Origin: Enterococcus florum
GTDB taxonomy: Bacteria > Bacillota > Bacilli > Lactobacillales > Enterococcaceae
Length of the DNA stretch: 64,000 bases
Reading direction: 5' to 3'
NCBI RefSeq assembly: GCF_004309355.1
Contig: NZ_BJCC01000017.1
Coordinates: 28,922 to 92,921 of the forward strand
The position numbers and the translations under genes are program-made. Of the stretch, positions 44,978 through 54,322 are shown one piece after another. Each line of letters starts with the position of its first letter. Position 1 is the first letter of the stretch. The notes below the pieces were generated by a model. It ran no database searches and was not told the DNA's origin. It saw only the letters and a program-made list of their open reading frames with translations.

Positions 44978-45063
44978 ACCATTTCAAATAATACCAGCAG
45001 ATCTTCATGATCTACTTACTGTTGACATTATTACAACGTGCGTTGCTGGTTACTCCCCTAAGG
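44968..45063 (-). ncRNA. yybP-ykoY (Mn2+-sensing) riboswitch aptamer
   Basis: Minus-strand reading: CTTAGGGGAGTAACC at the 5' end (the GGGGAGUA core of this class), GTCAACAGTA in the middle, and GGTGAGACCTAAG closing the P1 stem with CTTAGG. These are the class landmarks. Mn2+ binding should hold P1 together, free the terminator arm and allow ATPase expression. A TACAAT -10 box lies upstream (45078-45073). Confidence 0.85.
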
Positions 45064-45203
45064 AAATATTTTATTGTACCTCCATCGTATCGAAAAAGGA
45101 CCGACTCCGCAATAAATGCGCTCAGAGGACTGGGAATCCTTAAACATTTCGAAGGATCAAATAGAAATCCCACTTTGGAAGCATCTTTCGCTTCATTCGT
45201 TGC

Positions 45204-46925
45204 TTATTTTTTCCAGTCATTGACTTGGTCGGGATGTGCCTTCACCCAGTCCTTAGCAGCATCTTCGGGGTTTTCCCCATCATTGATCGCCAGCATAACA
45301 TCCTCCATGTCTTTTTGCGTCCAATTGAAGTTATCCAAGACATTGTAGGCGTCTGGTTGGTCTTCCTTCAAGCCTTTGCGGACAATCGTGTGGATCGTTT
45401 CTGCCTGACCCATCGCCCCCTTTGGATCTTCCAAATATTTCAATCCATATTTAGCAAACATCCAGTGAGGCGACCAGCCAGTGATCACGATCGGCTGTTT
45501 AGTTTGGATAGCTTGTCCTAATGCAACTGTCATGGCACCGGAAGAAGAGGTAGCCACGTGCCAATCCGCAAGATTTGGGTATTCCTGTACAGTCTTCTCA
45601 GCCGCATTCACAACGCCGGCGCCTGGCTCGATTCCTGTGATGGTTTGGTTGGCTTGGTCACTCAGGTCCTCAATGGATTCCACATCCATGTAATCAGGAA
45701 CGACTAATCCGACCTTGGCACCCTCCAAGTTGACACCTAGATCTTCAACTTGATCTTTGTATTGTGCATATTGTGCTTGATGCGTATTCGGCAGCCAAGC
45801 CGAGACCATGCCGTCAGATTCCCCGTTCACGACAGATTCCCACATGATCGCATTGTCGAGCGGTGTCAAATTGACATCATAGCCCATTTCCTTCAAGACT
45901 TCACCGACCACATGAGTAGAGGCAACCTCCGTATCCCACTCTACATAGGACAAATTGATTGTTCCTTTTGAAGCTTGATTATTTCCATTTAAGGCAAATG
46001 CGCCTAAAAGAAGGAGTACTGCTGCTGCAGCGGCGATGATTCCGCCGATCTTTTTACGACTTGCGGCTGTCTTTTTTGCTTGCTGCTTTGGTTTATTAAT
46101 GTTTTGGGTGAAACGGTCAACGATGATCGCCAAAATAACCAAAGCCAATCCATTGACAAAGCCATTTCCTACCTGCGCTCGCTGCAAAGCAGACAACACA
46201 CCGCGGCCTAACCCAGGAGCACCGATCATTGATGCGATTACGACCATCGATAACGCCAGCATCGTTGTTTGATTGATTCCCGCCAGTATCGTGCTTTTAG
46301 CCAGCGGCAATTCCAATTTGAACAGCTTTTGTCTTCCTGTTCCACCAAAGGAATCCGATGCTTCCACCAACTCTTTAGGAATTTGACGAATCCCCAAATT
46401 GGTAAAACGAACTGTCGGCGGCAAAGCAAAAATCACGGATGCGAACACGCCTGGCACCATGCCGATTCCAAAGAAAGCCACTGCCGGAATCAAGTAAACG
46501 AATCCAGGCATAGTTTGCATAAAGTCTAAAATCGGTGTAATGATGGTTTTTGCTGTTTCCTTTTTCGCCATTAAAATGCCTAACGGTACTCCAATAATGA
46601 TCGAGAGAACACTGGATAAAAGAACCAGCGTGACAGTACTCATCAAGTCGCTCCATAACCCTTGATTGTAGATGAATAGCAAGCCGATCAGTGTAAAGAG
46701 GGTCAGCCCCCATTTTTTATTCGAGATGAAAAATGCTGCTGCCGTTAAAACGACGATGAACAAAAGCGGCGGAATCACAGTCAGCAGTCCCGTCATGCCG
46801 TCCATCAAAAACTGTCCCCCATGCTGCAAGGCAGAGAAAAATCCGGCAAAAGTGCGGGTCAGCCAATCCGTGAAGCCTTCTACCCAATCAGCTACTGGCA
46901 AGCTTTGTTGTAAAAAATCAAGCAT
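45204..46925 (-). CDS. busAB: Glycine betaine ABC transporter permease fused to substrate-binding protein
   Basis: 573 residues. The N-terminal half is a binding-protein-dependent permease with about seven helices ([44 protein letters not shown]-like loop [28 protein letters not shown]). The C-terminal half from about residue 300 is an OpuAC-type domain facing outside ([24 protein letters not shown]; tryptophans WSPHWMF and W near the ligand). This fusion is the BusAB/OpuABC layout of lactic acid bacteria. It imports glycine betaine under hyperosmotic stress. Overlaps busAA by 8 bases. Confidence 0.92.
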   Translation of the reverse strand: MLDFLQQSLPVADWVEGFTDWLTRTFAGFFSALQHGGQFLMDGMTGLLTVIPPLLFIVVLTAAAFFISNKKWGLTLFTLIGLLFIYNQGLWSDLMSTVTLVLLSSVLSIIIGVPLGILMAKKETAKTIITPILDFMQTMPGFVYLIPAVAFFGIGMVPGVFASVIFALPPTVRFTNLGIRQIPKELVEASDSFGGTGRQKLFKLELPLAKSTILAGINQTTMLALSMVVIASMIGAPGLGRGVLSALQRAQVGNGFVNGLALVILAIIVDRFTQNINKPKQQAKKTAASRKKIGGIIAAAAAVLLLLGAFALNGNNQASKGTINLSYVEWDTEVASTHVVGEVLKEMGYDVNLTPLDNAIMWESVVNGESDGMVSAWLPNTHQAQYAQYKDQVEDLGVNLEGAKVGLVVPDYMDVESIEDLSDQANQTITGIEPGAGVVNAAEKTVQEYPNLADWHVATSSSGAMTVALGQAIQTKQPIVITGWSPHWMFAKYGLKYLEDPKGAMGQAETIHTIVRKGLKEDQPDAYNVLDNFNWTQKDMEDVMLAINDGENPEDAAKDWVKAHPDQVNDWKK

Positions 46926-48120
46926 CGACTGTCACTCCTTCCTCTTCCTGATGATCCGCTAATGATTCAAGCACGCTTCCGCGAATCACGACACCTTCCA
47001 ACCGATCGCCTTCAACGACTGCTAAGGGTGTAGGGGAATCGAAAATCAGATTGAAAATATCTGTAACTAGCATATCTTTAGGAATCGTTCGAACATTTTT
47101 GTCGATCACGTCACTTAATGGCAGATTCTTTCTGCGGGCTTCTAAGGCACTGTCTGCCGTAAGACTGCCTTTTAATTTTCGTTTGCGATCGACGACCAAC
47201 AGCATGCTGACCTCTTCTTTCCGCATTCGATTTAATGCAACATTCGGACCATCGACTTCAATATTGGCCGTTAATGCTGGCACCATAATATTTTGTGCTG
47301 TCAACACTTTCGAACGGTCGACATCTTCAACGAAATCTCTGACATATTGGTTGGCTGGATGAGTCAGAATCTCTTCTCCTGTCCCGATCTGCATGATCTG
47401 TCCATCCTTCATCAAAGCAATCCGGTCCCCGATACGCAGCGCCTCATTCAAATCATGGGTGATAAAAATGATCGTCTTTTGAACGTTTGACTGCAGATCC
47501 AAAAGCTCATCCTGCATCTCACGACGAATCAATGGATCGAGTGCCGAAAAAGCTTCGTCCATCAAAAGAATCTCTGGATCATTGGCCAACGCTCGAGCCA
47601 AACCGACCCGCTGCTGCATTCCGCCAGATAATTGACTTGGAAATTGATCCTTAAAGGACAGCAATCCGGAATTATCCAATGCTTGTTCTGCCAATTGTTG
47701 GCGCTCTTCCTTTGGCACTCCACGAACTTCCAATCCGTATTCTGTGTTTTCCAGAATCGTTCGGTGCGGAAATAGACCGAAGTTTTGAAACACCATATTG
47801 ATTTTATGCCGACGCACTTCACGTAATTCTTCTTTGTCCATCTTTGCAATATCTTGTCCGTCAATATAAATTTCTCCACTGGTGGGATCAATCAATCGGT
47901 TCAGCAAACGAATCATCGTTGATTTCCCACTGCCGGAAAGTCCCATTACCACGAAGATCTCACCTTCGTTGACTTCAAAACTAGCATCATAGACCCCAAC
48001 AGTTGCCCCAGTTTTTTCTAGGATTTCTGTTTTGTCTTTATTTTCTTTGATCATGGCAAGTGCTTGTTGCTGGCGTTTGCCGAAAATCTTTGTTAACTGT
48101 TCAACCTTTACTTTACTCAA
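46918..48120 (-). CDS. busAA: Glycine betaine ABC transporter ATP-binding protein with CBS domains
   Basis: 400 residues: N-terminal ABC ATPase (Walker [10 protein letters not shown], signature [15 protein letters not shown], Walker [14 protein letters not shown]), then a C-terminal pair of CBS domains ([32 protein letters not shown] onwards) that in this family sense ionic strength or cyclic di-AMP. It powers BusAB. Translation seems to start at TTG 48120 after AAAGGACC. Promoter with a large inverted repeat lies just upstream. Confidence 0.93.
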   Translation of the reverse strand: MSKVKVEQLTKIFGKRQQQALAMIKENKDKTEILEKTGATVGVYDASFEVNEGEIFVVMGLSGSGKSTMIRLLNRLIDPTSGEIYIDGQDIAKMDKEELREVRRHKINMVFQNFGLFPHRTILENTEYGLEVRGVPKEERQQLAEQALDNSGLLSFKDQFPSQLSGGMQQRVGLARALANDPEILLMDEAFSALDPLIRREMQDELLDLQSNVQKTIIFITHDLNEALRIGDRIALMKDGQIMQIGTGEEILTHPANQYVRDFVEDVDRSKVLTAQNIMVPALTANIEVDGPNVALNRMRKEEVSMLLVVDRKRKLKGSLTADSALEARRKNLPLSDVIDKNVRTIPKDMLVTDIFNLIFDSPTPLAVVEGDRLEGVVIRGSVLESLADHQEEEGVTVDA

Positions 48121-48141
48121 GGTCCTTTTCCCCCTTCTTCA

Positions 48142-48186
48142 AAAAGTGACCATATCAACTTAACACCCTATGGTCACTTTTGTCAA
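48142..48186 (-). promoter_or_regulatory. busA promoter with a 13-bp inverted-repeat operator
   Basis: AAAAGTGACCATA (48142-48154) and TATGGTCACTTTT (48169-48181) are perfect inverted arms with a 14-base spacer. On the minus strand TTGACA (48186-48181) abuts one arm, and an extended -10 like TGT-TAAGTT lies in the spacer. A repressor covering both arms would block the promoter; BusR is the known candidate in this operon family, though its gene is not in the window. Confidence 0.75.
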
Positions 48187-48299
48187 AGAGATTGCTGAAA
48201 TTTTTCAGAAAAGAAGCTGACCCAAAACTCTTTTGACCAAAGCAAAAATATGAAAATCAGGGGCCCTTAAGCCCCTAAGAGGGTCTGGATTACCTGATT

Positions 48300-48454
48300 T
48301 TATCCGTCATTTGTTAATCGCTTATACAACTTCCTAAAACTGTGCGCAAGAAAGACACGTTTCATTTCTCAATGAACTTTTTCTTTGCTTCGTACATACA
48401 TTCGTGTGAATCCTTAGTTTTGACTGCTCCGAAAACAGGGCCCATATCGCTGTT
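48300..48454 (-). pseudogene. Decayed 3' end of an IS1182-type transposase gene (copy 1)
   Basis: Reading minus-strand in one frame gives SDMGPVFGAVK, and in the next frame GFTRMYVRSKEKV, stop, then MKRVFLAHSFRKLYKRLT. Together they follow the IS1182 transposase C-terminus (R-K-x-D-V-E-P-V-F-G-x-x-K, GFTRMSVRG-K-KV, N-x-RK). The frames are broken by a frameshift and an in-frame TGA. A second copy lies at 59355-59522. Downstream both share a short GCTGACCC-like end, but no intact inverted repeat pair. Confidence 0.72.
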
Positions 48455-48721
48455 TCAATCGTCAAGAATTTCTTTGTTTTGGGTATAGCGTGTATTCCGT
48501 TCGATATACTCCTGAAAATACTTAGCGGTTTGATGATGAATAGATTTTTCTTGGCGGAGCTCCTTTCTTTTGGTTACATCTAGCTTTTCTTCGTTGGTTT
48601 GACCCAAACACGTTTTCTTTTTTAGTAGAAGCTGTTGAATTTGGTGGAGTTTTTCAATAATCAACGCGCCTTTCATCTGTCGAATCATTTCGCCAGCGCT
48701 AGTCAAATGGAGATCATTCAA
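48455..48721 (-). CDS. Hypothetical 88-residue protein abutting an IS remnant
   Basis: Lys- and Gln-rich, probably helical, no recognised family (YFQEYIERNTRYTQNKEIL near the end). It is in the same frame as the transposase remnant SDMGPVFG and separated from it only by a stop, so it may be the broken middle of that gene, or an unrelated small gene. No convincing ribosome site. Confidence 0.35.
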   Translation of the reverse strand: MNDLHLTSAGEMIRQMKGALIIEKLHQIQQLLLKKKTCLGQTNEEKLDVTKRKELRQEKSIHHQTAKYFQEYIERNTRYTQNKEILDD

Positions 48722-48842
48722 TTAAGCCTAGTTGTCTCAGCCAGCAGTGTAATCATGACTTCCTTAGTATAGTTACCCTTTGTTTTCATAACTAAACAGC
48801 GGGTTGCGTAGTTTGGTTAGATTATAATCGAGGAGAAATCAC

Positions 48843-48882
48843 AAAAAGGCTAAGCTTCTGAAAAAGTTGCTCAGCCTTTTAT
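48843..48882 (-). terminator. Terminator after the HAD gene
   Basis: AAAGGCTGAGC pairs with GCTTAGCCTTT (one mismatch) around a 14-base loop, followed by TTG on the minus strand. Confidence 0.78.
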
Positions 48883-48926
48883 AAAGAATATCGTTTATTT
48901 GCAGCTCTTCTACTGGTTCATTCTTT

Positions 48927-49547
48927 TTACACCAGCTCTAACAATTCCTCTAGTTGATTAATCACCACGTCGGCGGCCTCCTGATTCATGGGAAACGGCT
49001 GCTTTAATGCTGCTGTATACAAGCCAGCGGATTTTGCCGAAGCTATTCCTAATGTAGAGTCCTCCACCGCCAAATTTCGCTCACACCCCAAAGCCTCTTT
49101 ACTTAGCAAATAAATCTCAGGATGCGGCTTGCTTTCCTGCAGTTCTTCCCCACTAATCACAAAGGAAAAGTAATCCCTCAGCTGGCAATCCTCCAGCATC
49201 AAATTAATTTCGCTTCGCGGTGAAGACGAGGCCAACGCCATCGTGATGCCTTGACTCTGCAAGGTGCTTAGCACTATTGGAACAGAGTCTCGCAATGCCT
49301 TCGTAAAATCAATTCGATTTTTATCGCGAAATTCCGCGTACTCACGACGGAGCATATAGCGCTTTTGGTCATCGTCTGGTACCAGCATTCGCCAGGTTTG
49401 CTCCTCGCTTTTGCCCACATAATCCTTTAGTTGAACAGATCCTGGGCGAATGCCTTTGGCTTGAAAAAAGTCCATCCGCCGTTCGAAGTAAAAGGTCTCG
49501 CTATCAATCAACACGCCATCCATATCAAATATTACTGCTTTTTTCAC
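48927..49547 (-). CDS. HAD-superfamily phosphatase (beta-phosphoglucomutase-like)
   Basis: 206 residues: motif I FDMDGVLIDS with the nucleophilic Asp, motif II ALASSSP, Lys in ESKPHPEIYLLS and motif III VEDSTLGIASAKSAG. Helical cap between motifs I and II is of the beta-PGM type. It could be a sugar phosphatase or mutase. GTG start after AGGTGAAACC, 8 bases after the activator gene, so it is co-transcribed with it and may process a sugar phosphate made by the deglycases. Confidence 0.85.
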   Translation of the reverse strand: MKKAVIFDMDGVLIDSETFYFERRMDFFQAKGIRPGSVQLKDYVGKSEEQTWRMLVPDDDQKRYMLRREYAEFRDKNRIDFTKALRDSVPIVLSTLQSQGITMALASSSPRSEINLMLEDCQLRDYFSFVISGEELQESKPHPEIYLLSKEALGCERNLAVEDSTLGIASAKSAGLYTAALKQPFPMNQEAADVVINQLEELLELV

Positions 49548-49555
49548 GGTTTCAC

Positions 49556-52285
49556 CTATTCCTTCACAATGTCGTTTAGTAATCGCAGCTCCAATACTGG
49601 CAGCTCAATGGTATATTCTTTTTCCACTTCCTTGAAGGCCTGGTGGATCAGCTCCATGTTTTTTCCCTCCCGCTGTACATATTCGTCGATGTCCTCCTGC
49701 TCATCCACCGTTTCCTTACGCAGGATTCGTTCGATCATAGAGCAACAGTGCATGTACAGTAAAAACAACTGATTGTTGGAGAATTCAATGGCCATCAATT
49801 GCTCCAATTCCTTCACAGCCTTTTGCACCAAGCGCAATACCTTAGTAGCATCCAAAATCGTTAAATTCTCGACAATTTTATTAATCGAGAAATTGAAGAT
49901 CAGCTGACTCTTCAAGGTTTCCGCATCCAAATCCACCTGGTCCTGCAAGAGCTCTGCAAATTCCTCAACAGCTTCGCCATTAATCAACTGGTCCAAGCCA
50001 ATATAAGGAACCTGATTAATTTTCGGATTTTCTGTCCCCACAATCATCAGCACATCGTACAGCTGAAAAGGAGCTTCGTATAATTTATTTTCCAATAGTT
50101 TTTTGTAATCATACGGAACAATCGTTAAATCCTTAGCCGCATCCCCTAAACACTTCTGCAAAATTTCTTGAATTTGGGTGGCACTGCCCATGCCGGTGTA
50201 GCAGCAGGTGACTATTGCTTTTTTCTTGTTGATCTCTGGAATAATCAGCTGCTTTTGAATCCGTTTTTCCACAGTGATCGCTTCGTAAACTTCCGTAATA
50301 CTGTCGCCTTTAACAATGTGATCCCCCACCTCCAAAACTAGCGGCGTACTGACATTGTCAATAATCACCAGCGGACTTTTGATATGCTTCGACAGCCGTT
50401 CCCCCAATTGATTGAAGGACCCCATGTCTACAAGCAAAATTAGTCCGGAATCGGTTCGATAATCGTTAATATAGCGAATAATTTGTGCTTCTACCTTGTC
50501 CAACGTAATATTAATCGGCATGTCATAAGCTTGGAAAACATTTTTCCCCAGCATGCGATTGACTACATTAGCCAGACTGCTGGCAGTAGAATAGCCATGT
50601 GCCAGCACAATGCTCTTAACATCACTAGGCAGATCACTAATTTGCAAGCTATAAAAATAGAAGGTGACAAAGACAATGTCTTCTTCAAATAATTGCTGGT
50701 CCAGCTGCTGAGACAAATGTGTCAAAAGCTTCTTGGCAAACCAGTAAGGACTTTCCAATGAACCGTTCAAAAACTCAATCAGCTCATTTTTCTGTTCCTT
50801 CCATTCGTAATGGCTGCCTAAAATATCCTCGTTGTCCTTTAAATAAAGATAACTTGCCAAGGAGACCACTCGATTGCCGTCTTGTTCAAAGCCGTAGCTG
50901 TCATACATCATGTCCAACGACTGGCGAATATGATAGGTCAGCACCGAATAAAAGGATTCTTCCTTCTTGTAGGTTTCCTGGAAAATAAATTCATCCATCA
51001 TTTGCGTAACTCGGTCCACCATCGTATCAATAAATCGTTGAGTCAGACTTTCTTTTTGCTGGACTTTTTTAAATTCCGTCAGCATCTCGACAAAAAAGCT
51101 CCGCAGCATTTGGGTTTCCTTACTTTCCAGCTGAGTTTGCTGGGTGGTATTAGGCAAATAGCGTCGATTCGGTAATTGCTTCTTGGGCTTGCTGAATTGC
51201 TCCTTGAACTTCAGACTGTATTCCAGCGGCAAATCCCGCAGGCGGACCTGTACAATGTCGCTTTCCTTTTGATGAACATAGGCATTGCCGCAGGCGTATT
51301 TGATGATGTTTTTGATTTTCCCGACATTGCCCTCCAAGTCACTATTTAATAAAAAGTCGATCATTTGATAGCTTACCTGCAGCTCCTTGTCCAAAATATC
51401 GCTTTCGGTAATGAAGAAGGAATCAATCAAGCGCAGCCGCTCTGATTGTGGGCGGTTTTGGAATTTCGGTAAGGTGACAATCACGGGCAGCCGGCGTAAA
51501 AAGGTTGGCAAAAAGGCCGAATACACATTTTCTGTCGTGGCAAAAATCAGCCGAACCTGCGCCTTTTTACGAATACTGGTGTCCCCCATCGGAGAGAATT
51601 CGCCGGTATCCATAAAAGTAAACAGCTTTTCTTGCCCTTCATCACTTAAGCGATGAACCTCATCTAAAAACAGAATCCCGCCATCGGCCTTTTCAATCAA
51701 GCCGCTGTGCTGTTGATCTGCTCCAGTGAAGGCTCCCTTGGTATGTCCGAATAATGCCGAAGACAACAGCTCCGGATTATTATAATATTGCGCACAATTG
51801 TAGGCGATAAAAGGAGCGTCGGCTTCAATGACCTGTTGTTCCTTGGCATACTCGTGAATCTTTTCAGCCAAAAAGGTTTTTCCCGATCCGCTGACACCCA
51901 TTAGTAAAATCGGCAAGCCGTTGTGCGGATAAAGAACCGCCGTCTTAATCTGATCCAGCGCTTCCTTCAAGCTGCCATTGGCACCGATAATTTCCTCTAA
52001 GGCATTGCCTTCCTTTTGAACAAAAAGCTCATCCAAGGAATCATACTCATTTTTGGTCAAAAAAAGCTCCGCATCCTCTAATGCTTGCTTATGTAGAAAC
52101 AAAACAGGGTAACTTTTAATTTTAATCAGCTCTCCATCACGAAATGCCTGGTTTAAGTAGCTGCTTATGGTACTGCGATTCAGCTGCAGTGATTCAGCGA
52201 TCTGGTGGGCCGAAAATCGTTCTTCCGATCCCTCCTTTAGATTCATAGTCAATTCATACAAGTACTCATCCAACTCTTTTTTCAT
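49556..52285 (-). CDS. LevR-type sigma-54-dependent activator with PRD and PTS domains
   Basis: 909 residues: N-terminal HTH (HQIAESLQLNRSTISSYLNQAF), AAA+ domain with Walker A GVSGSGKT near 130 and the sigma-54 contact loop GAFTGA near 185, Walker B GGILFLDEVH, then PRD, an EIIA-Man-like domain (IVTCCYTGMGSATQIQ), EIIB-like region and a second PRD. It is the LevR/GfrR architecture: PTS phosphorylation tunes activation of a sigma-54 promoter. Such a promoter (56052-56067) and inverted repeat lie before the PTS genes. The frame continues upstream to 52441, but ATG 52285 with CAGGTGAA is the family start. Confidence 0.9.
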   Translation of the reverse strand: MKKELDEYLYELTMNLKEGSEERFSAHQIAESLQLNRSTISSYLNQAFRDGELIKIKSYPVLFLHKQALEDAELFLTKNEYDSLDELFVQKEGNALEEIIGANGSLKEALDQIKTAVLYPHNGLPILLMGVSGSGKTFLAEKIHEYAKEQQVIEADAPFIAYNCAQYYNNPELLSSALFGHTKGAFTGADQQHSGLIEKADGGILFLDEVHRLSDEGQEKLFTFMDTGEFSPMGDTSIRKKAQVRLIFATTENVYSAFLPTFLRRLPVIVTLPKFQNRPQSERLRLIDSFFITESDILDKELQVSYQMIDFLLNSDLEGNVGKIKNIIKYACGNAYVHQKESDIVQVRLRDLPLEYSLKFKEQFSKPKKQLPNRRYLPNTTQQTQLESKETQMLRSFFVEMLTEFKKVQQKESLTQRFIDTMVDRVTQMMDEFIFQETYKKEESFYSVLTYHIRQSLDMMYDSYGFEQDGNRVVSLASYLYLKDNEDILGSHYEWKEQKNELIEFLNGSLESPYWFAKKLLTHLSQQLDQQLFEEDIVFVTFYFYSLQISDLPSDVKSIVLAHGYSTASSLANVVNRMLGKNVFQAYDMPINITLDKVEAQIIRYINDYRTDSGLILLVDMGSFNQLGERLSKHIKSPLVIIDNVSTPLVLEVGDHIVKGDSITEVYEAITVEKRIQKQLIIPEINKKKAIVTCCYTGMGSATQIQEILQKCLGDAAKDLTIVPYDYKKLLENKLYEAPFQLYDVLMIVGTENPKINQVPYIGLDQLINGEAVEEFAELLQDQVDLDAETLKSQLIFNFSINKIVENLTILDATKVLRLVQKAVKELEQLMAIEFSNNQLFLLYMHCCSMIERILRKETVDEQEDIDEYVQREGKNMELIHQAFKEVEKEYTIELPVLELRLLNDIVKE

Positions 52286-52372
52286 TTTTTTCACCTGCTT
52301 TGATCGTTTTTTCGTACCTAACTCTACTGTAAAACATTTTGACCACAAACGGAGCATTTTTTTAACAAGGCG

Positions 52373-52400
52373 AAAAAACCGAGACAGCTGTCTCAGTTTT
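52373..52400 (-). terminator. Terminator of the gfr-type PTS operon
   Basis: AAAACTGAGACAG / CTGTCTCGGTTTT stem with T6 on the minus strand. It separates the PTS-deglycase operon from the activator gene. Confidence 0.87.
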
Positions 52401-52422
52401 ATTCGCAGAAGGAACGCTTCTT

Positions 52423-53400
52423 CTAGTAAGAAAGCTTCCACATATAGCGGCGTTTCGTTAATGGATGCTCTCTCGCAATTGCCAGCTCTTCCGCATACAC
52501 CCGGAAGACTGCTGTGATGACAAATGGGTTGAAGTAATCCAAAACTTCTTTTTCGATGTGGGCAGACAAGCCGTAATCCAATGCATCGACGACTTCGGTT
52601 TTCGCATCAAAACGATCCAAGAAGGCTAAGGCACGAGAATCCATCGAACGTGTTTTGCCGTCATTCATAAATAGGATAAATGGTACATTTTTGTCGGTAA
52701 TTTCAAATGGCCCATGGAAGAACTCACCCACATGGAAGGTGCCTGAATTGATCCATTGCATTTCCATCATTAGACAAACCGAGCTTGAGTACGCAACTTC
52801 GTGGGTCGCCCCGCTACTCATAATGTAAATTACTTTGTCATCTTTAAAGCGTTGTGCAAATTGCTTCGCCATTTTACGAGCGGACTGTGCGCTTTCTTCA
52901 GAAAGATCGTAAATTTTAGCAAAGCCGTCCATCATTTTGTCATAATGTTCATAGCCTTCGACTTGATTTAGCAGCTCCACGGCCAACTGTAAACAGTAGC
53001 CTGTTTTCTCTAATTTTGCTGCGTAGTTTTCAGCAAAACGATGATAAATGACATAATCTGCATCTTTTGTTAACGGTGAATCTACGCTTCGTGTTAAACT
53101 AATAACAGTAGCGCCTTTATCTTTGGCAACGGCATTGGCCTCAACTGTTTCTGGAGTTGCACCTCCAAGAGACGCTGAGATAACCACTGAGTGTTCATTC
53201 ACGGATGTTGGTGTTGCAAAGTTGAACTCGTTGGCTGTGTAGTGACTGATACGTAATTGTTTTGCATTTTGGTCTAAAAAGTATTTTGCTGGATACAAAT
53301 CTGCTTTTGATGCTCCGCAGCCGACGAAGACAACGTGTTTGACCTCCTGCTTGCCAACGATTTCTTGAATAATTTCCTTTGGTCCCATAGTTGAATTCAT
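52423..53400 (-). CDS. SIS-domain Amadori deglycase, FrlB/GfrE-GfrF type
   Basis: 325 residues with two SIS domains: VVFVGCGASKADLYPAKYFLDQ (first) and VIYIMSSGATHEVAYSSSVCLMMEMQWINSGTFHVGEFFHGPFEI (second, with the conserved EFFHGPFE active region), ending HPLTKRRYMWKLSY. The family cleaves glucoselysine- or fructoselysine-6-phosphate to lysine and a hexose 6-phosphate. It is last in the PTS operon; which of the two substrates it prefers is not evident. AAGGAGGAATTC precedes ATG 53400. Confidence 0.85.
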   Translation of the reverse strand: MNSTMGPKEIIQEIVGKQEVKHVVFVGCGASKADLYPAKYFLDQNAKQLRISHYTANEFNFATPTSVNEHSVVISASLGGATPETVEANAVAKDKGATVISLTRSVDSPLTKDADYVIYHRFAENYAAKLEKTGYCLQLAVELLNQVEGYEHYDKMMDGFAKIYDLSEESAQSARKMAKQFAQRFKDDKVIYIMSSGATHEVAYSSSVCLMMEMQWINSGTFHVGEFFHGPFEITDKNVPFILFMNDGKTRSMDSRALAFLDRFDAKTEVVDALDYGLSAHIEKEVLDYFNPFVITAVFRVYAEELAIAREHPLTKRRYMWKLSY

Positions 53401-53491
53401 TTGTTTGAATTCCTCCTTGTGATTTCTTTTTTTATTTAGAGAAACAAATCTGCCTTGTTTTCACTCCACAGAAGTGCTTCAGCTATCCTGA

Positions 53492-54307
53492 TTAAACGAA
53501 AATTCCTAATGCACTCAAAACAAGTCCGCCCACAATACAAATCAATAGCATAACACTGGTGTTGACCTTCTTTTGCAGCAGCCAATACATCAGCATAGTC
53601 AATGCAAATGGCAGCATTTGCGGCATAATGGTGTCTAATACGTCTTGTAATACAAAGGTTTCGCCAAATTTCAACGGCGTTGTGATGCCAATCATGCTGG
53701 CAATCATCGCCCCAATGACCATCAATCCGACAATTGAACAGACATACATTACCCGGTCCATCAAACCGCCTTCATACAGCTTGGTTAAATATTTATTCCC
53801 CATGTTATAGCCGAATTTCCCGCCATAATAGGTCACCAGAAATGACGGAACAAAGGAAATAATCATGGCTAAAATCGGTCCTAAAATACTGCCCTGCTGT
53901 GCTAAGTTAATTCCCAAGCCGAAAGCCAAGACCCGAACAGTTCCTTGGAAGAAAGAATCCCCAATCCCTGACAATGGACCCATTAAAGAAGTTTTTACTG
54001 AGCTGATCGTTTCAGGGTTAAAGCCTTCCTGATCTTCGTAATACTGTTCTTCCATTGAAGCCGCTAAGCCTAAAACAAAGGCACTGGTTTGCGGGGTGCA
54101 GTTGTAGTACAGCATGTGACGCTGGTAAGCTTCTTTTTTCAGCTCGCTGTCTTTAGGATCACTGTAAATCCGATCCAAGGTTGGCGCAATCCCGTATAGG
54201 AAGCCCATGTTCATTGCCCGTTCGTAATTCCACGAGTCTTGAATTGCCCAAGAGCGCCAGAAGAACTGCCAATACTTTTTGAAATTTGGATCTTTTTCTT
54301 TTCCCAT
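53492..54307 (-). CDS. gfrD: PTS EIID, mannose family (gfr type)
   Basis: 271 residues: EIID-Man family with an N-terminal domain (RSWAIQDSWNYERAMNMGFLYGIAP) and several membrane helices near the C-terminus (GLMVIGAMIASMIGITTP; MLLICIVGGLVLSALGIF). EIIC and EIID together form the sugar translocator. It fits GfrD of glucoselysine/fructoselysine import. Gap of 15 bases after EIIC; an AGGGAGGC ribosome site precedes it. Confidence 0.87.
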   Translation of the reverse strand: MGKEKDPNFKKYWQFFWRSWAIQDSWNYERAMNMGFLYGIAPTLDRIYSDPKDSELKKEAYQRHMLYYNCTPQTSAFVLGLAASMEEQYYEDQEGFNPETISSVKTSLMGPLSGIGDSFFQGTVRVLAFGLGINLAQQGSILGPILAMIISFVPSFLVTYYGGKFGYNMGNKYLTKLYEGGLMDRVMYVCSIVGLMVIGAMIASMIGITTPLKFGETFVLQDVLDTIMPQMLPFALTMLMYWLLQKKVNTSVMLLICIVGGLVLSALGIFV

Positions 54308-54322
54308 TTTTTTAGCCTCCCT

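Noticed and set aside
45007..45348. Plus-strand open frame across the ATPase leader
   Set aside because: It overlaps the riboswitch and the end of busAB on the other strand, with no ribosome site or family.
48259..48276. AGGGGC / GCCCCT hairpin as a terminator
   Set aside because: No T run and no gene directly ending there; probably part of the eroded mobile element end.
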